From Acorus gramineus (lineage: Eukaryota > Streptophyta > Magnoliopsida > Acorales > Acoraceae): a DNA stretch of 64,000 nucleotides. The position numbers were made by a program, and so were the translations under genes. Numbering within the stretch: position 1 is the stretch's first letter; every line of letters begins with the position of its first letter. The notes beneath the pieces are model-generated. The model did no database searches, had not been told where the DNA came from, and saw only the letters and a program-made list of their open reading frames with translations. This document shows positions 12,401 to 22,129 of this stretch, piece by piece. Location of the stretch: assembly GCA_030737835.1 (NCBI GenBank), contig CM060854.1:7698860-7762859 (forward strand). The letters run 5' to 3'.

Positions 12401-15400
12401 TAACAAGACTTTAAATTGAAGCAGTGCGAATATGAATCCTCCAGGGATGGTCAGATTGGGAAGAAAGGATTTCAGTTCATAGTAAGACTGGCAATATTGT
12501 GCTCCATAAAAATCCTGCATTGAAAGGATTGGATTTTTGTTTCTGTTCCAGTACTTCGGTTAATTTGTAACCCTACTAGCAAAAGAGTTTTAGCCAAGAC
12601 TCAAGCACTTCTTTCGAGAACTTTACCCGAGGCCCGTAGTGGCTATAGTCTATCCGTCAATTGGCCCTGACCTGAAGTTTTGGCAGAATCTTTGTGTGCT
12701 TGATGTCAGGACAACAGCCAATTATAAAATTAGTTCACCCTTTTATGTTTCCTTCTTGGCATGTCACAAATTTTTCAAAATGTTGTCGAGACAAGGCTTC
12801 AACATATGGACTCGACCTATGCATATTTCAAAATTTCCTCATCGAGAACTATTATAGTGTACCATATAACACACATATTCACTAAGCTTACCAACACATA
12901 GAATGATAGGAATCAGACTACCTACCATACCAGGCAAGTACATGAATCAAGAAAAGACCACAAAATGAAGACAACAAATTCTAAGTTAACCACACTTCGA
13001 GAGCTTCAATACAACAAAAACAGATAAGAGGTTTCATTTCTGAGAATGTACGAGAGAATAACTTTGATGGTTATCTTAGGAACAATAAAATAAAGCTGTG
13101 CCAGTTGATAAGATGGTGGAATCAAGTTGACTGTAGGAATGGTTACATAATTTCCATAAACTGGAGTCATGTCCTGTCAGGAGTCCGCATTACTAATTTT
13201 CCCCGTTACATTTAACATATTCTCTACAGAAAATTTACTCTTTATCCAGATGATTTTTAAACCCATTAGCATTCCCAATATAAGCTATACAGGTAAAAGC
13301 AAACCTCTTACACTGGATATATTTCAAAGCATGAAAAACTTCAAGCATAAATTAAGATAGAATGCAAATAAGCAAAATTTGTCATATTTTATAGCTAGCT
13401 ACAAACTCAGGAAATCCATTGAAACAAAAGAAAATGTATCCCGCATCCAAACATAATGCATACCTGAAGAGTCAAAGCACTTGTATGTTTGGTAACCAAG
13501 AAATTTGTCAAATTGACAAAATATGCCAAGGCAGAATTGAAGAGTAGGTACCAAATGATTTTCATATCTTCTCTAGCAAGGGCCAACGTGATGCCAACCA
13601 CATTTTCTTCCATGATAAGTGCTGCAGGAAGGAGGAAAACAACAGCAATGGGCGCCATGTATAGAAGGAGATTCATTGAGTTCAGCTTTTCTCTGGAGAC
13701 CAATGAATCATGCAAGAAAAAATAATTGAGATACAGAATTTATTTTATGGTAAAATAGGTGAATCACTAAACACATCAAGCAAAAAGTAAAAGAATTTTT
13801 GCAACTCAAGCCATCCCACTACATAGAAAATTAATCTTCTTTGAAATGGAAACATTCATACCCTTCAGATGATAGTAAAATCCCTTGAAGCACTGACTTG
13901 AAAGCCCTTGCAGCAGTTGCACCAACACACATTAGAAAACCAAACAAATGGAAACTTGGCTCACCCTACAAGAAAGATAAAATATGGAAGAGAGGAAAAA
14001 CATTTAATTGTATGTCATCATGTGTCAACCACAAATTCCACTACTACTGTTTCCACTTTACAGAAGAAAAAAATTTTAAAACTCTCAATTAAAAAAAAAA
14101 AATTGAATGCCAAAAAAATTCTCAATAAATGAATATGTACTCTCAGAGGTCGGCCAAAATTCTACAAATCCAACACCAATATTAAAATCATGATATATGA
14201 ATCAAGATAAGCAAAAGAAAATTTTATCTGCTGGCAAAAGCAAAATAGAAACACACAAGTACACAACAAAACACCTCAATTACCAAACAACCCAATGTAA
14301 GAAGAACACTCCTAACAAAATCAAGCAACCCCGTGACCAAATACCAAACTATTTACTCCAAAGGAGATCCAGGAGGTGATGTCCACTTCTGATGGGAAGA
14401 AGGCTCAGGGTCCTGGCAAGTTCTCACTCAAATTCTTCAAGATATTTGGATTAAAATAAGGAAAGATCTACTGAAGACATTTGATGAATTCTACAAGTGA
14501 TCGCAAGGGATTGGATGTCTGATACATGTTTTTTGCTTTGATTTCAAAGGAGGAGGAGGCAATGGAAATTACTGACACATCAGTCTCATAAGTTGGAGCA
14601 ACAAGATGATTGTGCATCTTTTGATAAACAGACTAAAAGCAGTCATGAGCTTGTCAATCAAAGAAAACCAGCCCTCCTTCATTCTGAGTAGATCTCTACA
14701 AGATGACTCCCTAATGGCTAAAGAAAGTATAACACCAGCGCAGAGATGTGAAAGAAAAAGGATGATATGTAAATTGGAATTCTAAAAGATTTACGAAATC
14801 GTGGATTGGGGATTTCTTCGACATCTATTGAGTTGTCAAAGCATTCGAGCCTAATAGGATTAGAAATGATTTGCGAATGCATTGCCTCAGCAAAGACCTC
14901 GGTGCTAGTGAATGGCAAACTGTGTGGGTCTTTTTTCATCCTCTTAGGCAGAGTGATCTTACATCACGTTCAATAAACACATGACACGCTGATTATCAAA
15001 AAAGCAGAGGGAAGGGCTATCAATTCAAATTTAAATTGAAAATAATCCTAAAAATACTAAAATAGCTATAAAAGCGACGGTTAATCTTCTATCCGTACAA
15101 CTACTTTATTAAAGCCATTGATATCAATTGTCAGTTCATTGTAAATCCAACAATTACTTTATTAAAGGCCCCGTTCGGAACAGGTTTGGGAGTTAGCTTT
15201 TCCTCAAAAGTTGGGTTTAAGATTGAGTTTACAAGAAATGTATTTCCACAGATTATGAAAAAGCTAGCTTTTAAACATTTTTTTGTAAAAATGTGTCGGC
15301 AGGTTTTAATAAAGCTGCAACCTTTTTTCCTGTTTAGAAATGGGTTTGGGAACTCAACTTCTTGCAAACCCAAAAACACCCCAACCTGTTTGCAAACGGG

Positions 15401-15992
15401 GTCTGATCAATCAATACCGACTATTAGATATAGTTGCCATCGAGACTCCTAAGGCATATGCAATGGAAACACACAACAAACCACCTCAATCAATCCAATG
15501 TAAAAAGCACACTCCTAACAAAATCAAGCAAACAAGACTCACATTGCTTGCGATGACAACGCCGGTGACAACAGGAACGAGCGCCAAATAAGTCAACCAC
15601 GCCTCGCGCTTGAACGTCACCAAGTACGCGAACAACGCGGTGAAGAACGGCGTGGTCGCCCCGACGGCTTGGTTGAACGATACAGGCAAGAACCTCAACG
15701 AGACGTTCCCGCTGACGACGGAGGCGCAGAACACGAGGCTGAGGCCGGCGATCTTGAAAAACTGAGTCCTTGATCGGATGGCCTGCATGGGGACGGCCTT
15801 GAGCCAGGCTATGGCGACGTAGCTGAGGAGGGAACAGGCCGTCATGTGACACATGGTGAGGAAGATCGGGTACTTGAAGCCATAGTTGCTCAAGAGGTAC
15901 TTGTTGAGGAGGAGGACACCTATGTTGGAGGAGTACCAGGAGGTGACCAGGCCCACCGTGAACAACCTCCCGGAGGTGCCCGGGGCCCTCAT
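9488..15992 (-). CDS. Nucleotide-sugar transporter (TPT/DMT family, KV/A/G type), copy 2, complete
   Basis: Paralogue of the copy at 988-3403 and the complete member of the pair. Minus-strand exons: 15543-15992 (450 nt, starts MRAPGTSG), 13862-13965 (104 nt), 13464-13692 (229 nt) and 9488-9634 (147 nt with TGA). They join in frame to 309 residues, the usual size for this family (about 308). Exon 4 gives [20 protein letters not shown], then [11 protein letters not shown], and ends EAKKRSK, a typical lysine-rich cytosolic tail of Golgi nucleotide-sugar transporters. About ten membrane segments are expected. Introns 1 and 2 hold old transposon pieces shared with copy 1. Intron 3 is 3.8 kb and holds a LINE with a MITE inside it, a gene-like fragment and a 16-base G run, so correct splicing of the last exon is the main uncertainty. 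Substrate is probably a UDP-sugar (family knowledge), not shown here. Confidence 0.9.
10518..10706 (+). pseudogene. Unidentified exon-like fragment in intron 3 of transporter copy 2
   Basis: A 62-codon frame with normal protein composition: [18 protein letters not shown], then a serine-rich part with [15 protein letters not shown]. It stands out from the AT-rich intron around it and lies in about 230 bases missing from the equivalent place in unit 1. It reads antisense to the host gene, has no visible splice context and ends at a TAG. I do not recognise the source protein. It may be a captured exon or a processed-gene fragment. Confidence 0.3.
11340..12530 (+). mobile_element. RTE-type LINE fragment, interrupted by a MITE
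   Basis: The plus strand encodes the C-terminal half of a plant RTE-like RT protein. At 11550-11620 the frame gives [20 protein letters not shown], matching the family's YLGS-I-KDG-I-ED pattern. After the MITE, 12250-12300 gives [18 protein letters not shown], matching the R-LRW-GHV motif near the C-terminus, followed by a W-DWEERI stretch at about 12455. Stops and frame changes are present throughout. Present only in copy 2 of the duplication. Confidence 0.65.
11640..12045 (-). mobile_element. MITE, about 400 bp, nested in the LINE
   Basis: Opposite orientation to its relatives at 30850, 52850 and 53275. Read on the minus strand it shares with them the start TTTGAATGTGGAATAAGG, the words TATCCACA and TTATTCCA, a GGGCTCACTGTCAAATC block and a TTATAAATCCTTATCC block. 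No coding sequence. It splits the RT frame of the LINE at 11340-12530, so it is the younger insertion. Confidence 0.6.
12531..13097. other. Unassigned part of copy-2-specific intron sequence
   Basis: About 570 bases between the LINE end and the point (about 13098, CCAGTTGATAAGATGG) where alignment with unit 1 resumes. Short open frames only. I see no recognisable motif. It may be the far end of a larger insertion or sequence deleted from unit 1. Confidence 0.3.
14540..14965 (+). mobile_element. L1-type LINE reverse-transcriptase fragment in intron 1, copy 2
   Basis: Paralogue of the fragment at 1880-2425, with about 90 bases missing from its right part, including most of the segment after the RQGD-like motif. 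Same position and orientation in intron 1 of transporter copy 2. Confidence 0.55.
15167..15403. mobile_element. MITE-like element, copy 2 intron 1
   Basis: Paralogue of the element at 2594-2814, slightly longer, with ends GGCCCCGTTCGGAA and GCAAACGGGGTC. Its presence in both units shows insertion before the duplication. Confidence 0.6.
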
Positions 15993-16255
15993 CGTCGTTG
16001 ATTTGTTGTACCGGACGGTCGAGATCTACTGCGGATTAATGGATCTGAATTTTGGGGATTGCATTGTGGGCAAGGGGGGAATGGATCTGGAAACCCTAGT
16101 GGATCTGATGGGATCAATTCATCTGATTTTGGTTTCTAAATTTGATTTTGTACCATTTTGGGGTGGGTTTTTTTGGCTTTTGGAGAGATGGTGGTGGTGG
16201 AAGAAGAGGGAGAAAAATAAGGAAATGTTGACTGTGTGGGTTTTTTTTTTTAAAG

Positions 16256-16263
16256 CTATTTAT
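16256..16263 (-). promoter_or_regulatory. Putative TATA box of transporter copy 2
   Basis: ATAAATAG on the minus strand about 265 bases upstream of the ATG at 15992, conserved with copy 1. Upstream of it the two promoters diverge: copy 1 has a 1.8 kb insertion some 65 bases further out, copy 2 does not. Confidence 0.4.
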
Positions 16264-17024
16264 GGGAGGGGGAAAAGAGAGCTATTTTGAAGGTGAAACG
16301 TGGTTGGTGCGTCTCAATAAAAACTCTCTCGCAATGAATCTGAATATCTGAATAGATTCGTTGGTTTTTACTTGATTTCGAAATCGATTTGTTTACTAAA
16401 AACAAAAAAAGGAAATTAATTTTAGGTCCTTTTTGTGGAATCCTTGAATTAATTTTAAGTCATTAGGACATGTAAGCTAATTTGTTGGTTTCAAGGTTAG
16501 TTGGGGTATTTTTCTTTATCCTTTCATTCATTGGGTTGTGGTTTATTTTTTTTTATTTTTTTTTGTTGCCCCTACCGTCGTCTTTTATTTGTGTCTTCCT
16601 CTCTCCCTCTCATCTACACTAATAACAACCCCTCCCTTCTAAATGCTGACTCCCGTCACCCCTCCCTCTCTCTCCCTCCTCCCACTCTCTCGTCTCTTTT
16701 ACCTTTTTACTCCCCCATCTTGTTTTAACAATGTATTCAAGGACTAATTTTTCAAATTTGTTTATAGTGTATTCAAATATATTAATATTATACCCAGACA
16801 TATTAACAATGTACACAATCGGTAAAAGGAATGAGCAAAAATGAAAATGTTAATGATGGAATTAACGAAAGTTATTCAAAAAAAATCTAAAAATAATAGA
16901 TAATGGGTCTGTTGATTTAAAAATAAATTCAAATATTTCAGTGATTTAAAAATAATTCAGAGATTCCCCTGAGGAGCTGGAATTTTTTTTTTTTCAAGAA
17001 AAAATGGCAAGTGATTAAAATAAA

Positions 17025-19503
17025 AGGAAATTAATTAGGGGTCCTTCATACCACCCCTGAATTATTTTTAAATCCTTTGACCTTTTGAAGTTTTCTTTAC
17101 ATTCCTAGAGACTATATTCATTATTTTCAAGTCATTTTTTCTAACAGCCATTGAGTCACCCTTTTCTAAAATAAAAATACTTTTCTTCAACCTTACTTCA
17201 GCTATGACATCCCAAGCCTTCCTCCTCCCTCTCTGAAACTCCATTTTCAACCCCAACGTCTCCCTTTCCTCTCTTTAAACATCATTTATTCTCTCATCAT
17301 TCTCTTTCTCCAAAAACAAATTCTTTCCCATCATCAAAACTTAAACCCGCAAGAAATCCCCAAACCCACATCTTTCTTCGATGGTGGCAGCAACAACGAC
17401 AACGACGATGATTATAACAGCGAAGACGCACGATGAACCCTGTGTGATCTCCTTTCCCCTCAAACACTCTAATACTTTATCATATGAATAATATGATTTA
17501 ATATGTGCATTGATGGATGATTTCTTGGAGGCTACCGGATGATATTTTATTTGCAATATAATGTGTAAATTTTTTTTCATATCTTTTATTAAATTATATA
17601 TTATTTGTTGGTTTTGTAAATTGTGTGCTTTTTTTTAATGGAGGGTAAAATATTATACTATTCTTGTCATGTTTACAGAAACATTAACAATGTACTTACA
17701 TGGATTAGCAATGTACCCATAATGATTAACAATGTACATAACAATATTTTTAATAGTGTATTACAATGCTTTGTGTACTTCATTATATCATATCTAATAT
17801 TTGTCATGGGAATGAATTGTAGGATGTCTAACATTGTCCAATCGAACTTAACTACATCAACACTTATATCTTGTAGCATGGTATCTCAAGCCATTTGCGG
17901 GAGTTCAATAAGTGGGATGCTGAATTGTTTTTAGAATAACAACATTCATTCGGTCGATCAACAATTTATTGAAGATTTTCGCATGCAATTTATCAATTAT
18001 GGTATAGTACATTCATAATAGTGTTTTTGGGTTACATCATTCACAATCATGTTTCAATTTCTCAATACTAACTTCAATTTCTTTAGCTTTTCTTAAGATT
18101 TTGGCAACATAATATTCCACTCTGAATTTGGGTATGTCGCCTTGTCCAAAATTCACATTCATCATTCTAATTAGATGTCTGCCATGTTTTTCATGAACAT
18201 GCCACGATCCACACTACAAAGAGGATAAAATTTCATTAATTCACAATAATACATTCATAAGAAGATGAATCACCAAACAAATACCCGTTTATTTGATCCA
18301 GACATTTTTCATCTCCAATAATTGGTCATTTTTTCAACATTGTACATGAAATGATACATTCTAAAATATATTTTCAACCAAAAATCTGTATATTTCAATG
18401 TACTTCATCAACTATTTGTAAATTAACAATATACACAGACAAATGTATAATGTATCCATACAGATTAACAATATTCCTAGACAAGTTAATAATATACTTG
18501 AACAATTTAACGATGTCCCATAACTCAGTACGAGTGTATTTATCAATCTATCAATGGATTCCATAAAAACATATGTTTTTCATGGAGTTAAATTCTACGA
18601 ATTGACAGTTCTTTACAAAAAATAAACAATAACAAGCTAACAATGTAAGAATTTGATTTCAAAGGCAACATGCCATACATAAAGGTACAATTCAAATAAC
18701 AATCTATAATGCAGGCTAACAGTGTACCTAGAGAGGCTAACAGTGTACTCCAAAGGATTAATAGTGTACTCAGACAAATTAAAATGTACACAAGATTTCA
18801 TAGAGCACATATAGATAGAAAAGTACACTTCACATGACATTATTATAGATCACGATAAAAGATTAACAATGCACATAGAACATAACAACATACAATTCAC
18901 AAAATTAACAAACAATATATAATTTAATAAAAGACATGAAAAAAATCCACACGTTATATTGCAAAAAAAAATATCTTCTGTTAGACTCAAAGAAATTATC
19001 CATCAATACACATATTAAATCTAGCATTTATTGGATAAATGGAATTCAAAAATAAAAGATTTAACATGAATAAAATAAAAATATGGACTTTCACAAAAAA
19101 CAATATCAGGTTGTTCATATGATAGAGTATTAGAGTGAGGGAAGGAGATTACATGGGGTTCACCATGCATCCTCGATGTTATAATCGTCATCGTCGTCAC
19201 TGCCGCTGTCAAAGAAAGGTGTGGGTTTGGGGATTTCTTGGGGGTTTAAGTTTTGATGATGGGAAAGAATTTGTTTTTAAAGAAAGAGAATGATGAGAGA
19301 ATAAATTATGTTTAAAGAGAGGAAACGTTGGGGGTGAAAATAGAGTTTCTGATGGGGAGGATGAAGGTAAGATTGAAGAAGGGCATTTTTATCTTAGGAA
19401 AAATAATGAATATGATTTCTAGAGAGGTAAAGAAAACATTAAAAATTTTAAGGACCTAAAAATAATTCATGAATGGTTTGGAGGATCCCTAATTAATTTT
19501 CCT
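17025..19503. mobile_element. 2.5 kb element with inverted arms of about 450 bp, unit 2
   Basis: The outer ends are AGGAAATTAATTAGGG and its near-perfect complement (CCCTAATTAATTTTCCT). Inverted similarity runs about 450 bases into each side, for example TTTATTCTCTCATCATTCTC, AAACAAATTCTTTCCCATCA and AAATCCCCAAACCCACA on both arms. The centre (17670-18830) has no transposase but carries many copies of a TTAACAATGTAC-like word. Flanks are A-rich, consistent with an 8-9 bp duplication. Non-autonomous, foldback-like or Mutator-like; superfamily uncertain. Confidence 0.75.
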
Positions 19504-19698
19504 AAAAAAAAAAACTTGCTATTAAGGGGTGGTAATGGTGTTGGAAAAAAAAAACAGGGAAAGCGTGTATCGTCTTTTTTCTATTGTTTTTTTCTTGCGA
19601 GCGGGGAAAAAAATGGAATTTGACTTTTGTGTGTGTGGGCAAGTCCATGGGCCCATAAACGTGGATGGAATCAGTCGAACGCGACGGCTGATGACTTA

Positions 19699-19935
19699 GG
19701 CAGTGTTTGGTACTGCAATTGAACAGTTCTTGTGTTTACATGAAATTGATTTTGTAATTATATAATTAAATAATTTTATTATCATAATTTTTTACAAACA
19801 GATTTTAGATAAATAGCATCTAAAGGCTGCGATTGAAGAAAGCTAAGAAAAGACAGCTTCGTGTAGAATCAATTTTAAACTCAGCTATTACAGAAAAACA
19901 ATTTTACAATTCAACTACCAAACGCTACTTTAGAG
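19699..19935. mobile_element. MITE-like element, about 235 bp
   Basis: Bounded by GGCAGTGTTTGGTACTGCAA on the left and TACCAAACGCTACT on the right, inverted with respect to each other. No coding sequence. It lies just beyond the right end of the duplicated block, so it could mark or postdate the breakpoint. Confidence 0.5.
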
Positions 19936-21357
19936 CATTACATAGAGAGATCTTATACATACTATATTTTTTAAAAAAAATATTATATTTTCATGTATTA
20001 CGATAATGTAATATATAATGTAAAACTCTATTATATTATATGAAAAAAAATATTTTTTTAAAATAAAAAAATATATACTATTGTATTTTAATATATATTT
20101 AATTTTCTATAACATTATTTATTTCAATAAAATTATATAATTTCAATAAAAAAAATCACTTCATCCGTTTATGACTGAGGGCACGTTTGGCAACAAAATA
20201 TAAAAGCAACTTTTAGTTTTTTGGGTCACATCAATTCAAATACATCATCATTTAAAAGCTAAAAGCTGTTACCAAATAGATCAACTTAAATACATCATCA
20301 TTAGTCATTACTATATTTTATTTCTAAACTATGCCTTGAAATCTGTGTTTTATAAAGCAGCCATCATCATTACACCATTAAAAAATGTGCATAAAATTAT
20401 AAAAGCTAAAAAATACTTTTTAAATTATGTTTTCAAACGCTATCAGAGATTGTATAAAAGAGTTGGACATACCATTTTTCACGTGGAGAGGAAGACGTCG
20501 GTGACGGAAAGGTCAAAGGTTTTGGCGGAACAATGTAGTTTAGTTTGTACATGGGAGAAGGTGAGACCTATATTATGCATGTGAAAAAAGAGACCACCAT
20601 GGATTAGGAATCACTCAACTAACATTTTTTCTTTTTCTGTTTTGTATAACTCAACCAACATTTATTTTATTTTTTTTTTGGTATGACTCAACTAACAATT
20701 AATGAGGTTGTGATTTGACCATTAGTTTTCTGTTTCCTATATGGACTCCTTCCACCCGCAATTGAAAATGACAAGCGTTACAGGTGTTCCCTCTCCATTT
20801 GAAAACACTGTATTAAAACTTTGAAAAGATGTGTTGCATTCTAATTTTCATGATATAAAATATAAAGCTGATGTTTCAATTATACATGTTTTGTTAAACT
20901 AAAGCAAAAAAAGATAAATTCAATGAACATAATGAAATGCGTAGGTAAAATCCTGTATTGTTGATGAACCCCTTGATGGTCGTTCAAACAGGGTTCATCA
21001 ACTGCGAGTTGTAAATATCTTTCTTTTACCTGAATCATGAAATAGATATAAGGTAAGAACTTTTGATGATCATTCATACTGAATATCAAACTCTAAATTA
21101 TAGCTGAAATTATAGCTGAAATCTACCACTATCTGAATCATTACCAAATTATACTTAAAATAGGACATTTGCAAGAATTTTAATAAGATTCAACCCCCAT
21201 TCTAGTTCATGAATCATACAAATTTAGACTTATAGAACAGAAACAAAGTTTTATTTCAAAGAACAGGAAAACAGCATTCTGAAAGGTGTAAGTAAAACTC
21301 CAACATCATTTGTTACACATCTTTTTTTTTCCCTTAGTTCTATAAATTATAACCATA
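19936..21357. other. Intergenic, AT-rich
   Basis: No gene recognised. Contains long A/T runs at 19960-20160 and a half-element starting GGGCACGTTTGGCAAC at about 20180. Nothing else could be supported. Confidence 0.4.
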
Positions 21358-21739
21358 TCATATGACATTCATCAAACACATTTTATTTTTTATGTGGCCC
21401 TCATCCACGTTTTGCCTCTTAACTCCATGCAACGGAGGATCCAACTCTCTGTTAAACACCTCCTTCCAGTATATTATATCGGCTGTGATGAGTGACGATC
21501 CAATTATCGAGGCACCAAAGTAACATGTCCAAATTAAACCCTTCATCGCTCCTGCGCAAATAGGAATTGTGAGACACATAAATACATGTGCGCCGGTTTA
21601 GAAGTCCAGAAATTATAAAACACCACATATTTTGACAGACAAAAGGCAGCAATTTGAAGAGTGCCATCGCATATGGATTTGATGGGAAATATAATCCCTA
21701 GTTCCCTACCTTTTTTCACTTTTTGGTACAGAAATGAAC
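21358..21739 (-). pseudogene. Two-exon remnant of an unidentified membrane-protein gene
   Basis: Two minus-strand exons join in frame. Exon A at 21710-21739 (acceptor TATCTTTCAG, donor GTAGGG) reads GSFLYQKVKK. Exon B at 21358-21551 (acceptor TTTGCGCAG) reads GAMKGLIWTCYFGASIIG, continues SSLITADIIYWKEVFN, and ends after a basic/acidic tail. One hydrophobic segment followed by a charged C-terminus suggests the end of a multi-pass protein. I found no upstream exons between 21740 and 24500, so this is either the tail of a gene I cannot assemble or a broken copy. The family is not recognised; the intact splice sites and clean joined frame argue for real coding descent. Confidence 0.4.
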
Positions 21740-22129
21740 CTGAAAGATAGAGAAGAGAGACTGGCAAATTTATGGTTTTCTAAGGTTTTTATAAAAAAAA
21801 TACTGAAGACCCAGGAAACTTTTCAAGCATGAAATTTTCAAAAACAAGGGTTAATCTCTGAACCCCATGTGATTTGTGATGGATAGATGGAGAAAAAGGG
21901 AAAAAAATTGAAGTTCTACTTTGCAGTCTTCTTGGTCCAGGAGGAGGATAAAACAGTAGAGGGAATGCATCTCAGCAGACAAGTTGAGTTTCCTTCCCTC
22001 CAGTTTAAATATGTCACCTTCTTTTGTTGCTCTCTAATTGTGTCACTTATCTCATTGTACCTCTTGTATTTATCAGAAAATACAATTTTGACTCTTACCA
22101 AACAAAAGAAATTTCAATAGCATTTTATT

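Larger units (their letters stand above)
10756..19684. repeat. Segmental tandem duplication, unit 2
   Basis: Right-hand copy of the block at 290-7128, same orientation, nearly identical in exons and most intron sequence. Private material: about 2 kb at 11066-13097 (LINE plus MITE and unassigned sequence), about 200 bases at 14333-14528, and the 2.5 kb TIR element at 17025-19503. The unit also owns exon 4 at 9488-9634, so the true junction between the units lies between about 7128 and 9488. Confidence 0.85.
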
